Source of the DNA: CAZVFX01 sp964626565
GTDB lineage: Bacteria > Myxococcota_A > UBA9042 > CAIXZC01
Direction: 5' to 3'
DNA: 64,000 nucleotides
Assembly (NCBI GenBank): GCA_964626565.1
Contig: CAZVFX010000005.1
Location: 34,314 to 98,313, forward strand
The translations under genes were made by a program, and so were the position numbers. Under the pieces are notes generated by a model. It searched no databases. It saw only the letters and a program-made list of their open reading frames with translations, and was not told where the DNA came from. Of the stretch, positions 17,129 through 24,981 are shown piece after piece. How positions within the stretch are numbered: position 1 is the stretch's first letter; each line of letters starts with the position of its first letter.

Positions 17129-17350
17129 CGGTTGATTCCAGTCCCCATAGATTTTGTTCCACGTTTGTAATCCCCTTCTTGAACGCTTCAATCGGCGGCT
17201 GCGGTCGCTTGAAGTCTTGTCGAACGAACAGAGAAGCAGCGGTGGCTCGTCACGAACGCTCTGTTCCAACTTGTTGTCCTTCTGAGTTCTTCGGTTTTGA
17301 AACGTGACGAGTCGGAAACGCTATGAGAGGGGCCCTCGGGCCCCTTTCTT
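17129..17350 (+). ncRNA. Candidate sigma-54-dependent structured small RNA
   Basis: About 220 nt lie between a consensus -24/-12 promoter and a strong hairpin terminator, with no convincing coding potential. The frame from GTG 17125 gives 60 codons with no ribosome site and no recognisable protein. Visible helices are CTTCAA (17186-17191) with TTGAAG (17209-17214), GAACAGAG (17226-17233) with CTCTGTTC (17259-17266), and a 9-bp match between CTCGTCACG (17246-17254, inside the second hairpin loop) and CGTGACGAG (17303-17311). The last pairing would make a pseudoknot or a switch between two folds. It lies between ridA and a convergent amino acid permease whose 3' end begins 17355, so it could also act near that gene. 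Sigma-54-driven small RNAs are known in myxobacteria (Pxr); I cannot show homology. Family unknown. Confidence 0.65.
17329..17346 (+). terminator. Intrinsic terminator of the candidate small RNA
   Basis: GGGGCC-CTCG-GGCCCC hairpin followed by TTTCTT on the plus strand. The minus-strand reading has no T-run, so it acts for rightward transcription, not for the permease gene that ends at 17355. Confidence 0.75.
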
Positions 17351-17354
17351 GCGT

Positions 17355-18677
17355 TTAACCCTTCCGAGCAGAACGCATCGAGTAGTAATAGACGGGAAGA
17401 CCGGCGACCACAAAGAGCACCACGGCCAACATGCTCCTGGGATCCGCCACCGCCACGTATGCGGCGATGGCCAGGCTGGCGCCGATGTAGAGCAGGGGCG
17501 GCAGCGGGTAGAGGGGGATCTTGTAGTCTGAGCTTGTCGGGTTTCGTCGCTGTTCCACAAAAACACAGGCGGTTGCCAGTGCGGAGAACAGCACAATGGC
17601 CAGGCCGACCCATTCGAAGAGTTGGCGCAGCGTACCGATGTACACGAAGAAGATGGAGAGCGCGCCTTGGAGGAGCAGTGCGGAGGCGGGTACCCCCCGG
17701 GGGTTGAGCCGGGCGAGCCCTGAAGGGATAGCCTTGTCCAGTGCCATGGCGTATGCGATGCGAGGGCCGGTGACAACCATGGCCGAGACGGTGCCCAGGA
17801 TGAGGAGTGCGGCGAGGAGCGAGACGACACGGGAAGCGCCGCCACCGAAGACCGCCTCCACCATGCCCGCGGCCGCGGTGAGTTTTTCTCCGCCCCCTTC
17901 CCCACCTGTGGTGTAGATGTAAACGAAGTTGAAGGCCACGTAGAGGCCGGTAACGATCAAGGTGCCGCCGATTAGAGAGAGGGGCAGGTTCCTGCGGGGG
18001 TTCTTCACCTCTCCGGCCACGTAGATGGAGTCGTTCCACCCCGCGTAGGTGAACACCACCACGAGGATCGCACCCCAGGCCGGGAGGGACGCGGGTGATG
18101 TAGCTGCCGGCTCGCCTGCAAACGCCAGCGCGGCCCCGGCCAGGATCACGAGGCCCAGCACTTTGGCCGCGGTGAGCAAAGATTGCAGCCAGGCGCCCTT
18201 GCTGACCCCGCCCAGGTTGATCGCGGTAAACACCACGATGATAGTGATGGCAAGGAGATTCTCCATCAGCAACGTTGAGTGGGTGGAAGGAAAGACCTCC
18301 ATAAAGTACTGGCTGCACGCCTTGGCCATCACCGCTTGCGAGCCGGCAAACCCCACCGTAAGCGAAATCCATCCGGACATAAACGCGGTGAGGGGGCCAA
18401 AGGACTCCCTCAGGTATACGTAATCGCCGCCGGCCCGAGGATACAGTACGGCAAGCTTTGCTTGCGAGAGTGCCCCGGTGAGTGCATACAGCCCCCCCAG
18501 GACCCATACCAGAAGCGCCCCGAACATGTTGTCGGTGCAAGACGCAACCAAAGCGGGGGCGGCCAGGATCCCGGTACCCACTACGGAACCGACCACCAGC
18601 AGGGTGGCCTGGACTCCGCCCAAGCGGCGCTCCAGTCCGTTCCCGTTCGCTGCTTCCGCGTTGCTCCTCTCCGTCAT
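17355..18677 (-). CDS. APC-family amino acid permease
   Basis: A 440-residue inner-membrane transporter of the amino acid-polyamine-organocation superfamily, with about 12 predicted helices. The first helix carries the family signature VVGSVVGTGILAAPA, followed by PRAGGDYVYLRESFG typical of LAT/APC amino acid exchangers and symporters. The substrate is not evident. The start ATG has GAGAGGCGGG upstream. The gene is monocistronic and converges on the candidate small RNA, leaving only 4 nt between the RNA terminator and this stop codon. Confidence 0.92.
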   Translation of the reverse strand: MTERSNAEAANGNGLERRLGGVQATLLVVGSVVGTGILAAPALVASCTDNMFGALLVWVLGGLYALTGALSQAKLAVLYPRAGGDYVYLRESFGPLTAFMSGWISLTVGFAGSQAVMAKACSQYFMEVFPSTHSTLLMENLLAITIIVVFTAINLGGVSKGAWLQSLLTAAKVLGLVILAGAALAFAGEPAATSPASLPAWGAILVVVFTYAGWNDSIYVAGEVKNPRRNLPLSLIGGTLIVTGLYVAFNFVYIYTTGGEGGGEKLTAAAGMVEAVFGGGASRVVSLLAALLILGTVSAMVVTGPRIAYAMALDKAIPSGLARLNPRGVPASALLLQGALSIFFVYIGTLRQLFEWVGLAIVLFSALATACVFVEQRRNPTSSDYKIPLYPLPPLLYIGASLAIAAYVAVADPRSMLAVVLFVVAGLPVYYYSMRSARKG

Positions 18678-18740
18678 ACCCGCCTCTCGGTCGACGAGCC
18701 GAGTATGCCACAGCCCAAGCGGGGAGTCTATTGCCGGCGC

Positions 18741-19703
18741 CTATAGGTTCAGAGAAAGAGCCAGGCCGGCCAGGGAGCGAAACTCGGAGACCACCTCGTC
18801 TCCGGTTACCGGCAGCCCGGAGGACCGGTATGAAGCGTCGGCGAAGAAGCTCACCGGCTGGTCGTTGACGGCCAGGATGATCAGTTCGTAGCGGGCCCGG
18901 GCCCCGGCGGATGTACCCCACCCTCTAAGGTCGGACCAGGTGGGTGCGGCTTCCAGTTCCACGTCAAACAGGTGGAAACCGTTGGAGGTTTCGTGGTGAA
19001 AGGCGAGGGAGGTGGCGGTAAACGGCGCCAGCAGATGCTCCGTGGTATCCCCGTTCGGACGGTCGGCCACCTGGATATCGTAGTCAAAGCCGACTCCCAG
19101 GTGGAGGGAGCTTGCCAGCTTGGGGGTCCTCCACAGTGCAAAGATGACTTTTGCATCCACCACCTGAACGTCCAGCGCGGACCGCTCGGCGTCAGGTATG
19201 TTCACGCCGCCGGCCTCGATGGAGAACCCGAAGTTGAATGGCATGAACACTTTGCGCGGGGTGGCGGTGGGTAGCGAGATATAGGGGGAGTCCAGGTAGC
19301 GCACGTACCGGCCGGACAGCAGCATAGCCGACATGACGGGCCAGCCGGTTTCCGTGTTGGAACCGGCGATGGTGTGAACTTCGAACAGCCGGTGCCACCT
19401 CTTCCAGCAATCTTCACCTCCTCCTTCGCAGCCGCCGCGAAAACGAATCGAAAGACCCAACTCGGCGTCGTGTGCAAAGGACTCGAAGGACGCGGAGCGA
19501 ACCGCCCAAGCCGATTCAAAGGGCATACGGTTGCCCGGGTCGAACCTGGTCCTGAACCGCCTGCCCGGGCCGTCCACCACATAGCTGCCCTGTTGCACCA
19601 GGCCGGCGGGGGCTGCTGGCTCTTTGGCGACGGCAGGGCTAACCGCCAGCGCCGCGAACAGCAATACTGCCGGAGCAGCCCCGATGTTGGTGTAGAAAAA
19701 CAT
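18741..19703 (-). CDS. Predicted secreted or outer-membrane protein, paralogue of the upstream gene
   Basis: A 320-residue protein with an N-terminal signal peptide (hydrophobic core AVLLFAALAVSPAVA, cleavage near AVAKEP). The body is rich in alternating aromatic and polar residues, as in outer-membrane beta-barrels, and the last residues (GLALSLNL) fit a terminal strand. Its C-terminus (LIILAVNDQPVSFFADASYR...EFRSLAGL) is clearly related to that of the gene at 19710-20717 (VLIAVNDQPVSLYLEG...EFRGMAGL). The two are 6 nt apart in one operon, so they are diverged tandem duplicates. No named family recognised. Confidence 0.75.
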   Translation of the reverse strand: MFFYTNIGAAPAVLLFAALAVSPAVAKEPAAPAGLVQQGSYVVDGPGRRFRTRFDPGNRMPFESAWAVRSASFESFAHDAELGLSIRFRGGCEGGGEDCWKRWHRLFEVHTIAGSNTETGWPVMSAMLLSGRYVRYLDSPYISLPTATPRKVFMPFNFGFSIEAGGVNIPDAERSALDVQVVDAKVIFALWRTPKLASSLHLGVGFDYDIQVADRPNGDTTEHLLAPFTATSLAFHHETSNGFHLFDVELEAAPTWSDLRGWGTSAGARARYELIILAVNDQPVSFFADASYRSSGLPVTGDEVVSEFRSLAGLALSLNL

Positions 19704-19709
19704 CTCGCC

Positions 19710-20717
19710 CTACCTTCCGTCGCGGTCTGCGACCGGCTTCAAAGGTGGCGCCCAGAACGAGAATCTGAGGCCCGCCATACCCCTGAACTCCACCTCAGAA
19801 GGAACATCCGGCAGGTCGTCGCGGTAGTTGGCAGCCCCTTCCAGGTAGAGGGAGACCGGCTGGTCGTTCACCGCGATGAGCACCCACTCATACCACAAGG
19901 CCCCTTTGCCCATGTAGTACAGCGTACTCATGTCATCGGTATACGCCCGGGCCCATCCGCCGGCATGCAGGCCGATATGATGCAGCCCGCGCTTATCCAG
20001 CACAAATTCGCCATCCAGGGCAGCCACCGGATAGACTGAGAAACGGGCGTCCTCGTCCTCCTTGCCGGACACCAGTTCTCCCAGCGCAGGACCGATGGAG
20101 ACCCTCAGGTAGTTGGCCAGATTGGAATTGTGCCACAACTCCCACGAAACGTAGAGGGCCATGTTCTCAATGTCCGTGTACGTGTCGGAGCGCATGGGAT
20201 GGTAGTTGACTTTGAGCAGCCTCATCCCCCAGCCCAGATCGATGTCCAGGTCATGACGCCGCGGCTTGCCGAAAAAGGTCGTGATCCACAGGGCCGGTTT
20301 TTCCCGGTCAACGCCCAGGTCGTAACCGAACATCAGGATGTCGAAATCCATGGGTTCAAGGGACAACTGGCCTTCGATGGCCCGGAACCGATATCGCTTG
20401 CGCCGCCAGTCGTTAAAGACGTGACCGCGAAAACCGAAATCGAACCCCACGCGTTCATAGTCGCGCCCATCGAGGTCAAAGACCGGGGCCCATCGTGACC
20501 CCAGGTAGAAGCGGCGGCGCAGGTCGAACGAAACCTGAAACAGCCGGCAGTTGTCATCCCTCGCAAATCCGGTAGGCGCGGACGAGCATTTTTTACCCGT
20601 CGCGGCCGCGGGTGCATGTGTTTCGCCGGTTTGAGCCCGCGTTTCGGCAGAACCAAGAAACAGCAGCAGTACGCCCACCGCCAGCGCGGCGAGTCCAGAC
20701 AATCGATGAGTCTTCAT
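19710..20717 (-). CDS. Predicted outer-membrane beta-barrel-like protein, paralogue of the downstream gene
   Basis: A 335-residue exported protein. ATG 20717 follows GGAGGG by 5 nt, and the signal peptide has the core LAALAVGVLLLFLGSAETRAQ. Many short amphipathic segments with Trp, Tyr and Phe (WAPVFDLDGRDYERVGFDFGF) suggest a beta-barrel. The C-terminal AVNDQPVSLYLEG block is shared with the next gene. Both proteins probably sit in the outer membrane and may work as a pair. No enzyme motif is visible. Confidence 0.75.
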   Translation of the reverse strand: MKTHRLSGLAALAVGVLLLFLGSAETRAQTGETHAPAAATGKKCSSAPTGFARDDNCRLFQVSFDLRRRFYLGSRWAPVFDLDGRDYERVGFDFGFRGHVFNDWRRKRYRFRAIEGQLSLEPMDFDILMFGYDLGVDREKPALWITTFFGKPRRHDLDIDLGWGMRLLKVNYHPMRSDTYTDIENMALYVSWELWHNSNLANYLRVSIGPALGELVSGKEDEDARFSVYPVAALDGEFVLDKRGLHHIGLHAGGWARAYTDDMSTLYYMGKGALWYEWVLIAVNDQPVSLYLEGAANYRDDLPDVPSEVEFRGMAGLRFSFWAPPLKPVADRDGR

Positions 20718-20837
20718 GACAGCCCTCCTTCCAGGGACAATGGAGCCGTTGGACGAACGCCATGACGCACTATTCAACGCGACGCGTTATCAAAGGACAG
20801 CGGTCAGCAACGGCCAACCGGCAGGCTGAGGTTTCAA

Positions 20838-20852
20838 CTGAGAGCTGAGAGC
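20838..20852. repeat. Stutter repeat (CTGAGAG unit) at a gene 3' end
   Basis: CTGAGAG is repeated twice in tandem, beginning 7 nt beyond the stop of the transpeptidase gene. It belongs to a set of short stutter repeats that abut gene ends in this window. Confidence 0.55.
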
Positions 20853-20858
20853 CAGATC

Positions 20859-22241
20859 CTATTTCGCGGCGGTTTCTTTCCGGATTTCTTTAGCGGCTTC
20901 GGCCGCGGCTACGTGGGAGAAGTAGGCCTGCATGGCCTTCTTGGCAACTGGGGTGCCTTTGACTTTCCACTTGGGACCGTTGACCACCAGGGAAGCCACT
21001 GCTATCTGCGGATTGTCGGCGGGGGCGAAGCCCACGAACCAGGAGTAGTACTTGCGTGAGTCGCCGTCCTTCCGCGACAGGGAGCCGGTCTTGCCCGCTA
21101 TTTTCACCCCGTCGAGACTGCCGTTGCGGCGGCGGAAATACTTGGACGCGGTGCCTACCGAGGTGGTGGTGATCATCATTTCCGTGAGTTTGTCTGCCGT
21201 ATCGGAGGAGACCGCGCGCTGGAACACTTCCGGGCGACTCTCATACAGCACCTCCCCTTCAGGCGCGATCACTCTCTTGACCACTTTCGGACGCATCATC
21301 ACACCATCGTTGGCCACGGCCGCGGCCAGAAGAGCGCCGTGCATCGGGGAGAGATTAGAGTGGTAGAATCCGGCAGCCATACGAGCGAATTCGAGTCGCT
21401 CTTCAGGCACGTCAATCTTGCTCAACTCGATGGGCCACAAGAACGGGATCACCCGGTTGAAACCAAAGCTCTCTGCGCGCTTGCGCATTTCTCCCCGGGA
21501 GAGTTCCTTGTCCGCCAGCCTTGCAAAAACTACGTTCGTCGATTTCCCCATCGCCTCCGCGAAGCTCACGCACGCGGTGTCTCTCTCGGGATCCCGCTTG
21601 AGAAGCCTGGAGGAGATGCTTGATCTGCCACCGTGATAACACAGCTGCTTCTGGGGCCTCACCTTCTTGCCTTCCATGAGGGCGGCGGCGGTGACGATCT
21701 TGAAGACGGAAGCTGCGGGGCCTTCAGCTTGCAACGCCCGATGAGGCACAATCTCGCCGTCGGAATAGCCGGCCAGCGCCAGCACTTCACCGGTACGGGG
21801 GTCGATGGCCACAAAAGCGGCTTCCAGCGGGTCGTAGGATTTGAACAGCTTCTCGGCCGCGGATTGCACCGCAGGAATGACGGAGAACTCGATGCTGTCG
21901 CCACCTTCCATCTGAACCGTGGCGGTGCGGGAGTCCTTGACGAAGGATTCAGACATCAACTTGAAGCTGGCGTCGAGAAATTCCCTCGGTTCCCCGAACT
22001 GCCGGGCGATGCCCGACTCCGCCTGCTGCTCGCCAACTTCCCCGGGTGCGGCTTTGCTTTCCGCTAAAGGCGCCAGTCTGGCCGCCCGAGGTGCGGACGG
22101 TACGATCTCCTTTCCTTCCGCGCTGTTTTCCCGCTCGGTAAAGAGCGAAGAGAGGATCACGCCGATGCTAAGCCCCACTAGCGCGGCCAGGCGTACCTTC
22201 CTCGGATCCAGGAATGAAATGAACTTGTGCAGCAGTTGCAT
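20859..22241 (-). CDS. Penicillin-binding protein, transpeptidase domain only
   Basis: A 460-residue membrane-anchored transpeptidase. One N-terminal helix (about residues 17-35) is followed by a 100-residue linker and a penicillin-binding domain with all three active-site motifs: ASVFK (SxxK, nucleophile Ser), KSTNVV (SxN) and AGKTGS (KTG). The region VAIDPRTGEVLALAGY is typical of class B PBPs. It lacks the usual N-terminal dimerisation domain of FtsI/PBP2 and is shorter than them, so it may be a specialised cross-linking enzyme. Start ATG has GAGGG upstream. It appears monocistronic. Confidence 0.88.
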   Translation of the reverse strand: MQLLHKFISFLDPRKVRLAALVGLSIGVILSSLFTERENSAEGKEIVPSAPRAARLAPLAESKAAPGEVGEQQAESGIARQFGEPREFLDASFKLMSESFVKDSRTATVQMEGGDSIEFSVIPAVQSAAEKLFKSYDPLEAAFVAIDPRTGEVLALAGYSDGEIVPHRALQAEGPAASVFKIVTAAALMEGKKVRPQKQLCYHGGRSSISSRLLKRDPERDTACVSFAEAMGKSTNVVFARLADKELSRGEMRKRAESFGFNRVIPFLWPIELSKIDVPEERLEFARMAAGFYHSNLSPMHGALLAAAVANDGVMMRPKVVKRVIAPEGEVLYESRPEVFQRAVSSDTADKLTEMMITTTSVGTASKYFRRRNGSLDGVKIAGKTGSLSRKDGDSRKYYSWFVGFAPADNPQIAVASLVVNGPKWKVKGTPVAKKAMQAYFSHVAAAEAAKEIRKETAAK

Positions 22242-22349
22242 GAGTATCCCTCGCTTATCGTCGACAACGATTTTAGCACCGGCCGGAAAGGGCGCAAAAA
22301 AGCCGCCAATTCATCGGATCTCGATGGGAGAGAGCTAACTCTTGTCAGC

Positions 22350-22390
22350 TAATTGAGAATTGATAATTGAAGATTGATAATTGAAAATTG
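22350..22390. repeat. AATTGATAATTGA-type stutter repeat
   Basis: AT-rich tandem units of the type AATTGAGAATTGATAATTGA fill about 40 nt in an otherwise GC-rich region, 4 nt beyond the 3' end of the B12-binding radical SAM gene. The same sequence type recurs at 50434-50471. Confidence 0.75.
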
Positions 22391-22394
22391 CCTC

Positions 22395-23834
22395 TCACAA
22401 CAGGTCGGTGAGGCTGCGGAGGCCCAGCTCGGCCAGGTGGCGGTAGCCGGTCTTCATGTAGCGGCGGACGACATCAAAGTAGGAGGCATAGAAGAAGAGG
22501 TCTGGCAAAGGCCCCGCTGGTACGAAGCTGGCTGCGACGGCCAGGCGCTCGCCTGCCGGAGAGCGCATGCCTGCCAGTGCGTACTTCTGAAGCCGGGCGA
22601 TACGTCTGGCTTCCTTCTCGGCCAGAGGGCTTTCGTGGTAGTGCATCTCCCTTCCCACCGGCGTGGCGGCCCGGTCGCCTAGCTGGGTACCGGGATACGG
22701 TTGAAAGATGGTGTACCGCGCGAGCCGGGCCCCGATACTTCGATTGAGCCTCAAGGTCTCCCGGGCCTGCCCCAGCGTCTCACCCGGCAACGCCAACATA
22801 TTGTAGGTTAAGAAATTCACTCCGTGAGCGTTGAGCAATCTCCCCGCTTCCTCTATCTGGGCGTTGGACACCCGCTTGTTGAGCAGGGCAGAGCGAAGCT
22901 CCTCATTGCCGGTTTCCACTCCGAACGCAACACACCAGGCGCCGGTGTCCTTGAGCAGGCGCACCAACTCTTCGTCGGCCAGATCGCCGGCCATACCGTT
23001 GAGATTGTACGGGGTCCCCACCTTGCGACGCCACAGGGTGAGCAGCTTCTCCAGCCAGGGTCGATTGAAAGTGAGCAGGTCGTCTTCGAAGCTTGCCAGC
23101 TTCATGCCCCAGCGGTTCTTCACCGCCAGCGCTTCATCGATGATCGATTCGGGCGAGCGCAGGCGCACGAAGCGCCCTTTGCCGCGATAGGTGTCTTTGA
23201 GCTTGTGATTGAAGCAAAAAGCGCAGTCGTGAGGGCAGCCGCGGCTCACCATGAACTGGCGGTATGGACTCGCCCGGAAGAAGCGATAGCGGGCATAGAG
23301 CAGTTCACGGTCGGGAAAGGGCAGCAAGTCGAGATCTTCAGTCAGCGGCGAGAGGGGGCCGAAGGAGATTGGGGAGTGCGGAAGGAGTCTGTCATCCTGA
23401 GCAACGCCGAAGGATCCCCCGCCCTCAAACACCAGGTTCGGCACCGTTTCCGGCGCGGCGCCGGCCGCGAGCATTCTCAAGGCGGCGGGCAGCTCGCGGT
23501 CGCACTCGCCGCGGAAGGCATAATCCACCTCTTCAGCCAGCGCCAACTCGGGAAAATAGGTGACATGGGGACCGCCGAAAACGGTCTTTGTCTCAGGCCA
23601 CCGAGCTTTCACCAGGCGCGCCATCTCCAGCGCTTTTTCGTGATAGCCGGTGGTTACGGAGAATGCCAGATAATCGGGTTTGAATTCGCGTACGTAACGC
23701 TGAAGGCGCGCGCGATTCCTCGTCAGGACCCAACCGACCCGCCAGCCGTCCTGTTGAAGATGGGGGACAAGAGACATAATCCCGAACTTCTCCACCCACA
23801 GCCCATCAACGAAGAGTATGGAAGGAGTCTTCAC
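22395..23834 (-). CDS. B12-binding-domain radical SAM protein
   Basis: A 479-residue class B-type radical SAM protein. Residues ~1-140 form a cobalamin-binding Rossmann domain (FKPDYLAFSVTTGYHEKALEMARLVK, TVFGGPHVTYFPE). The radical SAM domain begins at about residue 195 with SRGCPHDCAFCFN, giving CxxxCxxC. The C-terminal region has the elements LPGETLGQARETL and FQPYPGT seen in this superfamily. Such proteins often methylate or rearrange unactivated carbons in hopanoid, phosphonate or natural-product pathways. The start is GTG 23834, overlapping the kinase stop (GTGA). Substrate unknown. Confidence 0.9.
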   Translation of the reverse strand: MKTPSILFVDGLWVEKFGIMSLVPHLQQDGWRVGWVLTRNRARLQRYVREFKPDYLAFSVTTGYHEKALEMARLVKARWPETKTVFGGPHVTYFPELALAEEVDYAFRGECDRELPAALRMLAAGAAPETVPNLVFEGGGSFGVAQDDRLLPHSPISFGPLSPLTEDLDLLPFPDRELLYARYRFFRASPYRQFMVSRGCPHDCAFCFNHKLKDTYRGKGRFVRLRSPESIIDEALAVKNRWGMKLASFEDDLLTFNRPWLEKLLTLWRRKVGTPYNLNGMAGDLADEELVRLLKDTGAWCVAFGVETGNEELRSALLNKRVSNAQIEEAGRLLNAHGVNFLTYNMLALPGETLGQARETLRLNRSIGARLARYTIFQPYPGTQLGDRAATPVGREMHYHESPLAEKEARRIARLQKYALAGMRSPAGERLAVAASFVPAGPLPDLFFYASYFDVVRRYMKTGYRHLAELGLRSLTDLL

Positions 23835-24370
23835 GTGAGCCGTTGGAGAATGGCCTCGATGATCTGCCGGGGAGACAAAGACCCGGAATCGATAATCAGA
23901 TCATACATGCTGGTATCGTAGAGGTCGAGACCGTATATCTCGAGATATCGATCCCTCTCGTCGTCTTCCCGTTCACGGCTGAGCCGCGTCGCCTCGGGCA
24001 GGCTCACCTGTTCCCTGCCTGCGACTCTGGCCACCCGTACATCAAGGGGAGCCTCGAGCCAGATGGTCAGGGCCTCAAGCCCTTCCCTGGTCACCATTTG
24101 CCCGGCCAGCCGCCCTTCCAGGACGATGCCCCCTTTGGCCGCCCGCACCATCTGGCGGCGGTCCAGTTCCTGGTCCACGGCCGGATTTTTCGCCGCGTAC
24201 TTGCCGAAATCGTTCAGAGACATGCCGTGCTCTTCGGCCATTTCCCGGAAAATCTTGCCGGTATTGACGTATTCCAGGCCGGTTTCGCCCACCAGCAGAT
24301 GCGCGGCAGTGGTAGTGCCTGAGCCGGGCAGCCCCGAGATGGTTACCAGGGGGGAAGAAGAACCCTTCAT
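23831..24370 (-). CDS. Cytidylate kinase-like (archaeal-type CMK) protein
   Basis: A 179-residue P-loop kinase. The Walker A region is GLPGSGTTT, the variant found in archaeal-type CMP kinases, followed by GLEYVNTGKIFREMA and the Asp/Arg-rich lid (SREREDDERDRYLEIYG). It probably phosphorylates CMP/dCMP or a related small molecule. Both ends overlap neighbours by 4 nt (ATGA with the HD gene, GTGA with the radical SAM gene), so the three are translated as one coupled unit. That operon context hints at a nucleotide-linked role for the radical SAM protein, but this is inference. Confidence 0.85.
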   Translation of the reverse strand: MKGSSSPLVTISGLPGSGTTTAAHLLVGETGLEYVNTGKIFREMAEEHGMSLNDFGKYAAKNPAVDQELDRRQMVRAAKGGIVLEGRLAGQMVTREGLEALTIWLEAPLDVRVARVAGREQVSLPEATRLSREREDDERDRYLEIYGLDLYDTSMYDLIIDSGSLSPRQIIEAILQRLT

Positions 24371-24957
24371 CAGTCGTTCTCCAGCAAGCGCTTGAGCCTG
24401 GGGCCCGGCTCTTCGGCCTCCAGTACATGGGAAGCCCACATATCTGCGAAGTGAAGCAGGAGCGTCAACGGCTGTTCTTTGTTCTTCACGGAGAGGTTAT
24501 CGGCTACATACTGCCCGTCGTGGTAGCAGATGGCCTGAGCTTCTTCGTCGGTAAGCTTGAGGCCCCCGGCGCACAGGTAGAGACTTCTGACTCCTTGCCC
24601 CATGGCCACCAGTTTCCGGTTGATGCGGTAGCTGACCTGGCCGTTTTGTTTCTCCTCTATGTAGAACGGCTGCCCGGGCCCGCCCACTTTGCCTACGTCG
24701 TGGAACAGGCCGGCGACGACGCACGATTCGTCGCTTATGTTGTTCCGACCGAGAGTCTCCTTCATCCGCAACAGGGTGCGGGTGGTGATGATGCTATGAG
24801 CGATGAGCCCGCCCCGCACATTGAGGTGGTGGGCGGCAGAAGCGGGGCAGGTGAGCCAGTTGGTTTCTTTTTCGAGGAAACGCAAGAAGCCCTCCGCCTC
24901 TGCCCCGCGCTCAGGGATGAGGTCGAGAAGTCCGTCGTAGTGGTGGGCCAGCTTCAT
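24370..24957 (-). CDS. HD-domain phosphohydrolase
   Basis: A 195-residue HD-superfamily protein. Metal-binding residues are visible: H in RGGLIAHSIITT, the HD pair in GLFHDVGKVG, H in CYHDGQY and D in LLHFADMWAS. Family members hydrolyse nucleotides, cyclic nucleotides or other phosphate esters. The start ATG has AGGAG 5 nt upstream, and it is the first gene of the HD / CMP-kinase-like / B12-radical-SAM operon. Substrate not determinable. Confidence 0.87.
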   Translation of the reverse strand: MKLAHHYDGLLDLIPERGAEAEGFLRFLEKETNWLTCPASAAHHLNVRGGLIAHSIITTRTLLRMKETLGRNNISDESCVVAGLFHDVGKVGGPGQPFYIEEKQNGQVSYRINRKLVAMGQGVRSLYLCAGGLKLTDEEAQAICYHDGQYVADNLSVKNKEQPLTLLLHFADMWASHVLEAEEPGPRLKRLLEND

Positions 24958-24981
24958 GAGTTCTCCTGTGGTGAGCGGGTG

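Noticed and set aside
17125..17307. 60-codon frame within the candidate small RNA
   Set aside because: GTG start without a ribosome site, it begins just before the predicted transcript start, and the protein resembles nothing. Structure fits better.
17295..17325. Hammerhead-like core (TGACGAG ... GGAAAC) in the candidate RNA
   Set aside because: The order resembles CUGANGAG...CGAAA, but the leading C and the CGAAA core do not match and stem II is absent.
17188..18921. 577-codon minus-strand frame covering the permease
   Set aside because: It is a shadow frame of the APC permease; the permease frame has the transmembrane pattern and family signature.
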